DNA from: Kiritimatiellia bacterium
GTDB lineage: Bacteria; Verrucomicrobiota; Kiritimatiellia; RFP12; UBA1067
DNA length: 46,057 bases
Direction: 5' to 3'
Assembly (NCBI GenBank): GCA_017405115.1
Contig: JAFRBA010000176.1
Location: 1-46,057, forward strand
A program made the translations under genes and the position numbers. Positions 32,293 through 39,196 of the stretch are shown piece by piece. Every line of letters starts with the position of its first letter. Position 1 is the first letter of the stretch. A model generated the notes under the pieces. It searched no databases and was not told the DNA's origin. It worked only from the letters and a program-made list of their open reading frames with translations.

Positions 32293-32372
32293 TCAACATT
32301 CGGCGACCGACAACCCAGATTCTTCACCCACCTCGCCAATTTTACATTTTACACTTTCAATTTTACATTTCG
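32286..32372 (-). repeat. Heptad elements at the split point of the nucleotidyltransferase gene
   Basis: 32336-32371 carries TTTTACA/CTTTCAA units (GTGTAAA family, encoding CKIESVKCKIG). 32288-32314 carries CATTCAA/CATTCGG/CGACCGA units (TGTCGAA family) and contains the TGA-ATG junction. Confidence 0.7.
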
Positions 32373-32868
32373 CCAGCAGCAGCCCCATGCCGCGGTTCAT
32401 GAGCAGCCTTGCTGCCTCGCTCCACGGCAGATCCGCCGCGTCGACTCGGCGAATGCCCGAGAAGAGCTCCTCGCCCTTCCTGCCGGCGACGTCGAAGTAG
32501 CCGCGCAGAAGCTCCTGCACCATGAGGCGTTCCTCGTCGTGCTTCAGGCGCCACGGCGTCTTGACCGCGAAGTCGACGTCGACGCCAATCTCGGCGGTCC
32601 ACTTCCTCGACACTGGCTCGAGCGCGGCCGCTATTTCCGCTATGGCCTCGGCCTCGGGGACGCCCGGTTCCGTGATCGCGAAGAAGTCAAGGTCGTTCGA
32701 CAGGCGACATTCGATAGCTCCGCCCTCGCCGCGGCCGTAGCCGCCGCCGAGGACGACGCCTGCCAGACGGGGCAGCTTCAAGGCCGCGACCTCGCTCCCG
32801 ATGGAGGCGCATGCCTCGTCGACGAGCCGGTCCAGCTGCGGACAATCCCCTGCGACGTGGCGGCCCAT
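32293..32868 (-). pseudogene. Nucleotidyltransferase N-terminal part, probably interrupted
   Basis: A 191-aa frame with the Pol-beta nucleotidyltransferase signature GGGYGRGEGG followed by SNDLDFF (GG...G[RE]G and DxD), and a later VDVDFAV as third carboxylate. It ends in repeat-coded sequence (CKIESVKCKIG...) and a TGA immediately followed by the ATG of the next frame. The active-site part is intact and might still fold; the C-terminal helical region is the next frame. A short TGTCGCC/TGTCGAA repeat (32697-32716) encodes ECRLSND right beside the active site. It starts directly at the stop of the NDP-sugar-like gene (TAG-ATG). Confidence 0.6.
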
Positions 32869-33798
32869 CTAGCCCCTCCTCCCGAAAGAGCGCCCGCGGA
32901 AGAAATGCCACAGAGAGCGAACCCAGCCCAGACCGTGCGGTATGCGCCGGGCGAGCCCGGGCTCCTCGAGATCCACCCACGTGCCGGTCTCGGCGTCGAT
33001 GACGCGGCGGCCAGACACTATCTTGCCGTCCAGGTCCAGCCCGGCGCCGATGAACGTGTCGCGGCAGACGACCGTCCGGTGGAGCCGGGCGCCCTCGCTG
33101 ACGTACGAGCCGCTGTCTATTATGACCTCGCCGTCGAGGCGGACGTTTCTTGCAAGCCACGTGTTGTCCTGCAGCAGCACCGGCGGCTTCACCGACGTGC
33201 CGTACTCCATGACGACGTTCCTGCCGAGCCGGACGTCGCGCTCCGAGGAGTACCCCGGCAGCGTGAACTGGTCGGGGTTCCGCAGAATGACGAAGTTGAG
33301 CGCGTGCCATGCCTTGATGTTGCGGATAACCATCCCCCGAGGCAACATGCGCATCCATCGGCCGCCATCGCGCCTGTACAGCCCGGGCGGCGTCTCGGCG
33401 ACTTCCCCATCGGGGACAGGCTCCAGCGTCACCTCCTCCAGCGTGTGCGTCGAGGTCGCCAGCCCCCAGACCACCACAAGCCCGTCGTTCACGACGTTCG
33501 TCAGAGGACTGGAATAGCCCTCGATGTCCCGCAGGCCAGACGGCATCGGGCCTTCGCCCTTCATGTAGAACACGGGGTAGCCCGTTCGGGTCATGTCGGC
33601 GAAGCCGTCCGCGAGATCCTGCGAGAACTTCCAGTCGAGTATCTCGGTGAACATCACGCCGAACCGCTGCGCGCATTCAAGCGCGTAGTCGATGGCCCGG
33701 CGACCGGCGACAGGCAACTCCGCGGGACTCGTCCCGGGCAGGACGTCCTGAACCCACTCCGTGTCGGACGTCGAGGGCACGAACAGGACGTTGTCCAT
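32869..33798 (-). CDS. NDP-sugar pyrophosphorylase-like protein with left-handed beta-helix, degenerate
   Basis: A 309-aa protein. LPVAGRRAIDYALECAQRFGV resembles the sugar-nucleotidyltransferase stretch after the nucleotide loop, but the N-terminal GxGTRxxP signature is absent. The second half has hexapeptide-like repeats (VRLGRNVVMEYGT, NTWLARNVRLDGEVIIDSGSYVSEGARL, CRDTFIGAGLDLDG) of a left-handed beta-helix. It is thus like a GlmU or mannose-1-phosphate guanylyltransferase relative that has probably lost transferase activity; a scaffold, allosteric or acyltransferase role is possible. Its ATG overlaps the sugar-transferase stop (TGATG), so it may regulate the initiating step. Confidence 0.6.
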   Translation of the reverse strand: MDNVLFVPSTSDTEWVQDVLPGTSPAELPVAGRRAIDYALECAQRFGVMFTEILDWKFSQDLADGFADMTRTGYPVFYMKGEGPMPSGLRDIEGYSSPLTNVVNDGLVVVWGLATSTHTLEEVTLEPVPDGEVAETPPGLYRRDGGRWMRMLPRGMVIRNIKAWHALNFVILRNPDQFTLPGYSSERDVRLGRNVVMEYGTSVKPPVLLQDNTWLARNVRLDGEVIIDSGSYVSEGARLHRTVVCRDTFIGAGLDLDGKIVSGRRVIDAETGTWVDLEEPGLARRIPHGLGWVRSLWHFFRGRSFGRRG

Positions 33799-34526
33799 CA
33801 GTACGCCCCCTTTCCGCCTATGATCGCGGGAATCGTCTTGAGGAGTATCTTGACGTCCTTCCAGAACCCGGACGCGAGGATGTACTCCTTGTCAAGGCGC
33901 ACCTGCTCGTGGAACGGTATCTCGCTGCGGCCCTTTATCTGCCAGAGGCAGGTTATGCCGGGTATGACGTCGAGCCGCTTCCTGTCCTCCAGCGTGTACT
34001 CCTGCACCTCCTTCGGAACGGGCGGGCGCGGCCCCACCAGGCTCATGTCGCCGATGAACACGTTCCACAGCTGCGGCAGCTCGTCAAGGCTCGTGCGCCG
34101 CAGGAACTTGCCCACCTTCGTGATGCGCGGGTCGTCCTTCATCTTGAATATGACGCCGTCCTTCGACTCGTTCTGCGACAGCAGCTCCGCCTTGCGCGCC
34201 TCGGCGTCGACGTACATGCTGCGGAACTTGTAGAACTTGAAGTGCCTGCCGTACCGCCCGACGCGCACCTGCGCGAAGATCACGGGGCCGGGGCTCGTCA
34301 ACTTCACGGCGAGCGCGATGACAAGGAACACGGGCGAGAGAAGCACCATGCCGACGAAGCTGCCGAACACGTCTATCGCGCGCTTCACGGCATACGAGAA
34401 CCGGACCGTGAACCGCCACGTCTGGAGGCGCATGCTCCTGCGCCTGTTGCCGTAGCTACGGGACGCGAGCTCGCGCACCAGCTGGTCTAGGTCTGCGCCC
34501 GCAGTTCTGTCGAGAAGGCTTTCCAT
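33798..34526 (-). CDS. Polyisoprenyl-phosphate sugar-1-phosphate transferase (initiating sugar transferase)
   Basis: A 242-aa monotopic transferase of the WbaP/PglC class. All motifs are present: KRAIDVFGS with a membrane/re-entrant helix (about 54-76), FKFYKFRSMYVDAE, DDPRITKVGKFLRRTSLDELPQLW given here as shorter pieces (DPRITKVG, RRTSLDELPQL), GDMSLVGPRPP, and a C-terminal PGITCLWQIKGRS. It loads the first sugar phosphate onto undecaprenyl phosphate and so starts the polymer. It follows the HPt gene after 9 nt. Confidence 0.93.
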   Translation of the reverse strand: MESLLDRTAGADLDQLVRELASRSYGNRRRSMRLQTWRFTVRFSYAVKRAIDVFGSFVGMVLLSPVFLVIALAVKLTSPGPVIFAQVRVGRYGRHFKFYKFRSMYVDAEARKAELLSQNESKDGVIFKMKDDPRITKVGKFLRRTSLDELPQLWNVFIGDMSLVGPRPPVPKEVQEYTLEDRKRLDVIPGITCLWQIKGRSEIPFHEQVRLDKEYILASGFWKDVKILLKTIPAIIGGKGAY

Positions 34527-34535
34527 CCGCAGCCT

Positions 34536-34844
34536 CTACAACTGCGCCTCCAGCTCCCTCAGCTTCGCGATCAGCGAGGCCGCCCCCGCCGCGTCGGAGA
34601 GCGCCGCAGCCTTCCTGAGCGCGATCGCCGTCTCGGCCGTCTCGGCGTCGCCGGCCGCGAGGGCGTTGCCCTTCACGGTGTGCGCCACGCGGTCGAGGAG
34701 CGCCCAGTCGGCGCCTGCCAGCGCCGCGTCGGCCTCCGCGAGCTTGTCGCCCACCGACGACACGTATTCGGAGTATATCTCGCCCATCAAGTCGGCGTCG
34801 CCCCCGAACTGCTCGTCAAGATACTTTCTGCAGCACTCTTTCAT
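34536..34844 (-). CDS. HPt (histidine phosphotransfer) protein
   Basis: A 102-aa all-helical protein with the HPt phospho-site VAHTVKGNALAAG, where His is the acceptor. In hybrid phosphorelays such proteins carry phosphate between two receiver domains. The neighbours fit: the upstream gene has a receiver domain (REC-PP2C-ATPase) 3 nt away, and the hybrid kinase at 28074-31262 ends in a receiver with no HPt of its own. This pairing is inferred. Confidence 0.87.
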   Translation of the reverse strand: MKECCRKYLDEQFGGDADLMGEIYSEYVSSVGDKLAEADAALAGADWALLDRVAHTVKGNALAAGDAETAETAIALRKAAALSDAAGAASLIAKLRELEAQL

Positions 34845-34847
34845 CGC

Positions 34848-36494
34848 CTATGCCTCCTTCGAAAAAGGTATGTGGTACGTCGTCTCGTTGAGCGGTGGAT
34901 ATGAGTTGCGCTCAATCCCGTCGCAGAGCTCGCGGACTATCAGCCGCCCGCGCCCGCGCCCGCTGAAGTCGCGGTTCTTCATCTCGAACGCCGTGTCGGC
35001 GTCGCCCGTGACGACGGCGATGCTCGGCTCCGCGGTCCCTGCATCCCAGACCGTCAGCACGGCGTCGCCCCTAACCTTCCTCAGGCGGATCGTCGCGACT
35101 TCGTGCAGCCTTTCGCGCTCGTTGAAGCCATGGTCGCAGATGTTCATGAGCTTCTCCTCCAGCACGAGCTGGACGCGGGATATCCCCTCCTCGGGCCAGC
35201 CCTGCTCGCGGCACCATTCCGCGACCTTCTGCGACGCGGCGTCCACGGCGTCCGGCGAAAGCCTCACGGCGGCCTCGTACATCCCGGGGACTGGATCGCA
35301 CGCGCCGAAGAGGATGATCGTTATGTCGTCGTGGAACTTGTCGTAGCCGAGGTCGGCAAGCGCCTTCATGTACATCTCCGGGGCCGCCACCAGGTATCCG
35401 TCCCGGCGGGCGTTCTCCACGATGCCCGAACGCAGGGACCGGGCGGTCTGGACCGGAAGCGCGTCCTCCCCGCCGTCGCCGCGAGAGAGGTCCATCAGGC
35501 CGTCGGTGTAGGCTATGCACACATCGGACGCAGAAAGCGTCGTGTCGACGACGTCGTCCTTGGAGTACACCGTGTCCGGGAAGAGCCCTATAGGCACGTC
35601 GCCGCGCTTGTCGGGATTCACCTCCATCGTCTCCGCGCCGTTCATGACAATGAGGTCCGGGGCGCCGCAGCTTATCCACTTTACGCTGCTCAGAAGCGGC
35701 CTGTGCACGCAGATGAGCGCCGTCATGTACGAGATGTTCGCAAGGTTGGAGCGGAAGAAACTCTGGAGCATGTTGGCGATGCCCTCGGGCCCCATCGACG
35801 GCATCCCCTCCGTCTTCACAAGGTTCTTGAGGAACGACTGAACCGCCGTCATAGCCAGCGCCGCGCTGGTGCCGTGGCCCTGGATGTCGCCAAGGACGTA
35901 GAGGTAGCCGCCGGTGCCGAACGGCACGGCCTCGAAGAGGTCGCCGCTCACCACGTCTACGGGGCGCCAGTACGACGTGTAGAACCCGCGCGGCGTGATG
36001 ATCGAGCGGACCGGCAGGAGGCTCCGCTGGATGTGCGCCGCCAGCTCCGACGACTTCCGGTCTTCGTCGATCTTGTTCTGGATGAACATCTCGACGCGGT
36101 GCGACGCGACCACCTGGCGGACGCGGTTCAGAAGCGTCTCGGTGCTGACGGCCTTCGGGAGGTAGTAGCTTATCGGGTCTTCAAGTATGCGCTTGAGAAA
36201 GCCGCTCCCCTCCTCCGGGTCGAGCGCCGTCAGGAAGAAGACGGGGAGCTTCGGCGCTATGCCGCGCACTATGTCGCGGAAGACGAAACCGTCCATCTCG
36301 CCCATCATGATGTCGGTTATGATTGCGCTGAACCCCTTGGGGTCCTGCTTCAACACGGCGACGGCAGATTCCACGTCGCCCAGGGCAACGCATGAATACC
36401 CCGCCTGCTTCAGCTTTGCGCTTATTACCATGCGCACCAGCTTCTCGTCGTCAACGACGAGAATTTTCGCCTCACGATGCTTATTACCCACCAT
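34848..36494 (-). CDS. Receiver-PP2C phosphatase-ATPase regulator (RsbU/RsbW-like fusion)
   Basis: A 548-aa three-domain protein. Receiver domain 1-130 with VVDDE, Asp61 (ITDIMMGEMDG) and Lys114. SpoIIE/PP2C domain about 148-395 with DVVSGDLFEA, GDIQGHGTSAAL, CIAYTDGLMDL and FHDDITII, so the metal-binding acids are present. A C-terminal HATPase_c_2 domain (about 405-545) has N-box LVLEEKLMNICDHGF and a G-box GRGRGRLIV. It could thus both phosphorylate (ATPase) and dephosphorylate (PP2C) a STAS protein, under control of receiver phosphorylation. The start at 36494 is supported by GGAG 5-6 nt upstream. It heads the operon that runs to the sugar transferase. Confidence 0.9.
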   Translation of the reverse strand: MVGNKHREAKILVVDDEKLVRMVISAKLKQAGYSCVALGDVESAVAVLKQDPKGFSAIITDIMMGEMDGFVFRDIVRGIAPKLPVFFLTALDPEEGSGFLKRILEDPISYYLPKAVSTETLLNRVRQVVASHRVEMFIQNKIDEDRKSSELAAHIQRSLLPVRSIITPRGFYTSYWRPVDVVSGDLFEAVPFGTGGYLYVLGDIQGHGTSAALAMTAVQSFLKNLVKTEGMPSMGPEGIANMLQSFFRSNLANISYMTALICVHRPLLSSVKWISCGAPDLIVMNGAETMEVNPDKRGDVPIGLFPDTVYSKDDVVDTTLSASDVCIAYTDGLMDLSRGDGGEDALPVQTARSLRSGIVENARRDGYLVAAPEMYMKALADLGYDKFHDDITIILFGACDPVPGMYEAAVRLSPDAVDAASQKVAEWCREQGWPEEGISRVQLVLEEKLMNICDHGFNERERLHEVATIRLRKVRGDAVLTVWDAGTAEPSIAVVTGDADTAFEMKNRDFSGRGRGRLIVRELCDGIERNSYPPLNETTYHIPFSKEA

Positions 36495-36522
36495 GTCTCC
36501 GCAAGCTTCCTTCCAGCCGCGT

Positions 36523-36531
36523 ATTTTACCA
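36523..36531 (-). promoter_or_regulatory. Extended -10 promoter for the regulator/polysaccharide operon
   Basis: TGGTAAAAT on the minus strand, 28 nt before the start codon. Unlike the leaderless genes, this leader contains a GGAG ribosome binding site. Confidence 0.6.
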
Positions 36532-36569
36532 AATAAAGGTGCGCCCATCAACCCCTTACATCTACAACT

Positions 36570-37086
36570 TCATGTATTTGAAGCAAAACCGCTGTTTCTG
36601 GCAAATACCTCCATGAGCCTGTCGTGCGTCAACGGCTTGAGGAGGTGCCGTCGAAGAGCTCGGTTCTTTTATCTCTCTGAAACTCCGTGTCTGCCGTCAC
36701 CAAGAACACCGGAAGCCGACCAAACCGGGAGTCTGCCCGTATCCTCTCGATGAACTCAAGTCCATTCATGTTCGGCATCCAGAAATCCGAGAATATGAAA
36801 TCGTGCGGATTGCCGTCCTTGACGGCCAGATCTAGCTTGGAGAACGCCTCTGCACCGTCGCATGCGGTGTCAATGGTGTCGACATACAGCGGCCCCGCCC
36901 AGCCGAGCCCCGCAAATACACCCCACGCCGCGTCCGCCACGTAGTAGAAGAGGACGCCCAGCAGGAAGCCGCGGTAGCGCACTACGCGCACGGTGCCCAT
37001 GCCCTCCCCGCGGCCGATGAGCAGCCGGTAGTTGATGATAAGGTGAATTAGGATCGCTACGCCGGAGAATATGTATAGTCCTGCAT
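36570..37086 (-). pseudogene. Decayed membrane sensor/response-regulator gene
   Basis: Right after the GH84 stop, a frame without a start codon encodes a membrane segment (LYIFSGVAILIHLIINYRLL, then GFLLGVLFYYVADAAWGVF). This is joined at VDTIDTACDG to the middle of a receiver domain (SDFWMPNMNG with the phospho-Asp, VFLVTADTE). The first Asp pair of the receiver is missing, so an internal deletion has removed everything between; the join lies in a repeated GACACC. Near the end a single-base loss after ELFDG shifts the frame; restored, it reads LLKPLTHDRLMEVF, the usual receiver C-terminus with its Lys. Start loss, deletion and frameshift together make this a pseudogene. Confidence 0.75.
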
Positions 37087-37095
37087 GGCATCACC

Positions 37096-39153
37096 CTAGT
37101 GTACGATATCCACGTTGAAACGCACGATCTTGAAGGTTACTTGGCGATCCGACGCGTTGATCCAGCGCACGGCGTTGAAGCCGGCTTCGTCATCCACATG
37201 GCCGTGAATCAGCCCCTCTTCCGTCTTCAGGACCGCTGCCTGCCAGGTGGCGCCGCCGTCTTTCGACAATTCGACACGTCCGGCTGCCACGATGTCTTTC
37301 GCTCCGAAGTTGAGCCAGACGTAGTTGAATGTCACGTTCGTAGCCATCTTCATCCCAAACCAGTCGCCGGGCTTGGCCGAAAGCTGCTCCAGAATGTCGT
37401 CCATGACAAGCAGCGACTCTCCGCGCTCGAAGTGCTGCCCTTTGCCGGCAATTGCCTTGACCGTCCCGATGGAGGTCCCAACGGTAGGGAAATAGCGCGC
37501 GTACACCTCCGGTCGTTTGCGGAACGCCGCGCGCGCGCAGTCGTCGATGGCTTTCTGCAGGTGGCGCGTCGCCGTGACGCACCCCGTGCAGCGGCAGCGA
37601 TCCCATTCCGGCGCCAGCGACTGGAAGTAGGTCTTCTGCCGACCCTGAATCTCCTTGCCCTCGTCCTTTGCCTTCATGTAGGCACCCGCATCGCCCTTGG
37701 CCGCCGCCAGTCCCTCGCGCGCCTGGACGCCGAAGAGCGCCACCCAGTAGCGGATCTCCCGCCAGAGCTTGGGTGCCTTCTCCGGCAGGGCTTTCGAAAG
37801 CTCGTCCGCCGCCGCCGCGTTCGCCTCGCATTCCCGCACAAGCGCGGCCTTGCCTTCCGCCTTCCAGGCCGCCACGAAGCGTTCCGACTCGTCGCGGTAC
37901 CAGCCCGCCGTGAACTCGGGCTCCTTGTGCGGATCGGAATTGTGCTCGCAGAACCGCATCATCGCCTCCGCCGCGAACGGGTAGAGACGCCGCATTCCGT
38001 CGCGCCAACTGCGCACGGAGTCGAAGCCGCGCCTGTTCCAGAGCATGTCCGCGACGCCGAACAGCGCGACCTTCGACGCCTCGAGATTCTCCATCGGATT
38101 CGACACGAAGCCGGAGTACGGGTATTCGTCCACACCGTATGTCCGGCCCATGTGCAGCTTGCACCGGATGAAGTCGTTCACCGGCCAGTTCCACCAGACG
38201 AACGGCGCGCGCCGCAGCGCCTTCGCCCGCTTGGCCGTGGCGTCTGCGGTGATGTCGCTGCATACGCCCATGCCCGTCCACATGACGCGAATGTCCTTGT
38301 CTGCCTCCTCGCCCAGAATCTGGCTGTATTCGTCTTTGTCGTCGCCGACATATTGGTTGGGGCACACGATCAGCGGCGCGCAGTCGCCCTTGCGGTCGAG
38401 GAATTCGCGCTTGACGCGGTTGGCGATTTCGGCGTGCATGGCGGCATCGGCGCCGCCGAAGTCGTCGAAGAACACGGCGAAGCACCGGAACCCGGCGTCA
38501 TACATCGATTCGAGCTTGCGCCAGAGCGCGGCGTATTCCGCCTCGCGCGCTGCGGGCGCCGGGTCCTTGAACGCATCGCCGAGGTGGACGGCCCAGTAGA
38601 ACTTCACGTGGTTTCTGCGCGCCGAGTCCAATAGCCGGCGGAAGTCGGCGATGCGGTCTGCGGGATATTCCTCCTTCCACCGACCCTGGTGGTAGGGGTC
38701 GTCCTTCGGGCCGTAGATAAAGCAGTTCATCTTGTACCGGCCCATGAAGTCCATCAGGTCGAGCCTGCCCTCCGTGCCCCATGGCCGCCCGTAGAACCCT
38801 TCGACGACTCCGCGCATCGAAACGTCCGGAGCGTCTTCCACGGTGCAGCACGGGACAGCCCCGCCGGAAGCTAGCTGGCGAAGGGTCTGGAGCGCGTAGA
38901 AGCCGCCCGTCTTCGTGCTCGCCTCAACGGTTATGGAGCCCTTCTCCACGGCGATGCGGTATCCCTCGTCGCCTAGTCCGACAACCTTGCGGACCTTGGC
39001 GTCGCGCAGCTTTGCGCTCGAAACGCCGCCCGTCAGCTCCATGCGCTTCGGCGTCGGGTAGACGCGAACTTCCGACACCGTCCCTGCGTCTGCGGCCAGC
39101 AAAAGCACACAGCCTATGAATGCCGCCGTCGCGGCGATGACTTTCGTCGTCAT
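37096..39153 (-). CDS. Beta-N-acetylglucosaminidase, glycoside hydrolase family 84
   Basis: A 685-aa secreted GH84 enzyme: signal peptide (about 1-22), a GH20b-like N-terminal domain (about 28-105), then the catalytic barrel with RGVVEGFYGRPWG and the catalytic Asp pair FFDDFGG (Asp230/231), KDDPYH and VWWNWPVND, and a C-terminal helical plus discoidin-like region. Family members remove terminal GlcNAc by substrate-assisted catalysis from mucin-type or protein-linked glycans. It follows the LamG protein gene by 43 nt with a ribosome binding site (AAAGGA), so it is in one operon with the adhesin-like protein and the TIM-barrel protein. Fits host-glycan foraging. Confidence 0.92.
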   Translation of the reverse strand: MTTKVIAATAAFIGCVLLLAADAGTVSEVRVYPTPKRMELTGGVSSAKLRDAKVRKVVGLGDEGYRIAVEKGSITVEASTKTGGFYALQTLRQLASGGAVPCCTVEDAPDVSMRGVVEGFYGRPWGTEGRLDLMDFMGRYKMNCFIYGPKDDPYHQGRWKEEYPADRIADFRRLLDSARRNHVKFYWAVHLGDAFKDPAPAAREAEYAALWRKLESMYDAGFRCFAVFFDDFGGADAAMHAEIANRVKREFLDRKGDCAPLIVCPNQYVGDDKDEYSQILGEEADKDIRVMWTGMGVCSDITADATAKRAKALRRAPFVWWNWPVNDFIRCKLHMGRTYGVDEYPYSGFVSNPMENLEASKVALFGVADMLWNRRGFDSVRSWRDGMRRLYPFAAEAMMRFCEHNSDPHKEPEFTAGWYRDESERFVAAWKAEGKAALVRECEANAAAADELSKALPEKAPKLWREIRYWVALFGVQAREGLAAAKGDAGAYMKAKDEGKEIQGRQKTYFQSLAPEWDRCRCTGCVTATRHLQKAIDDCARAAFRKRPEVYARYFPTVGTSIGTVKAIAGKGQHFERGESLLVMDDILEQLSAKPGDWFGMKMATNVTFNYVWLNFGAKDIVAAGRVELSKDGGATWQAAVLKTEEGLIHGHVDDEAGFNAVRWINASDRQVTFKIVRFNVDIVH

Positions 39154-39196
39154 GCGGCAAATCCTTTCTGCATTTTCGCGAACCGGCTTTTGTCCG

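Noticed and set aside
2577..32716. Repeats considered as insertion sequences or transposon ends
   Set aside because: No transposase frame, target-site duplication or consistent terminal sequence across families was seen; elements are only 30-160 bp.
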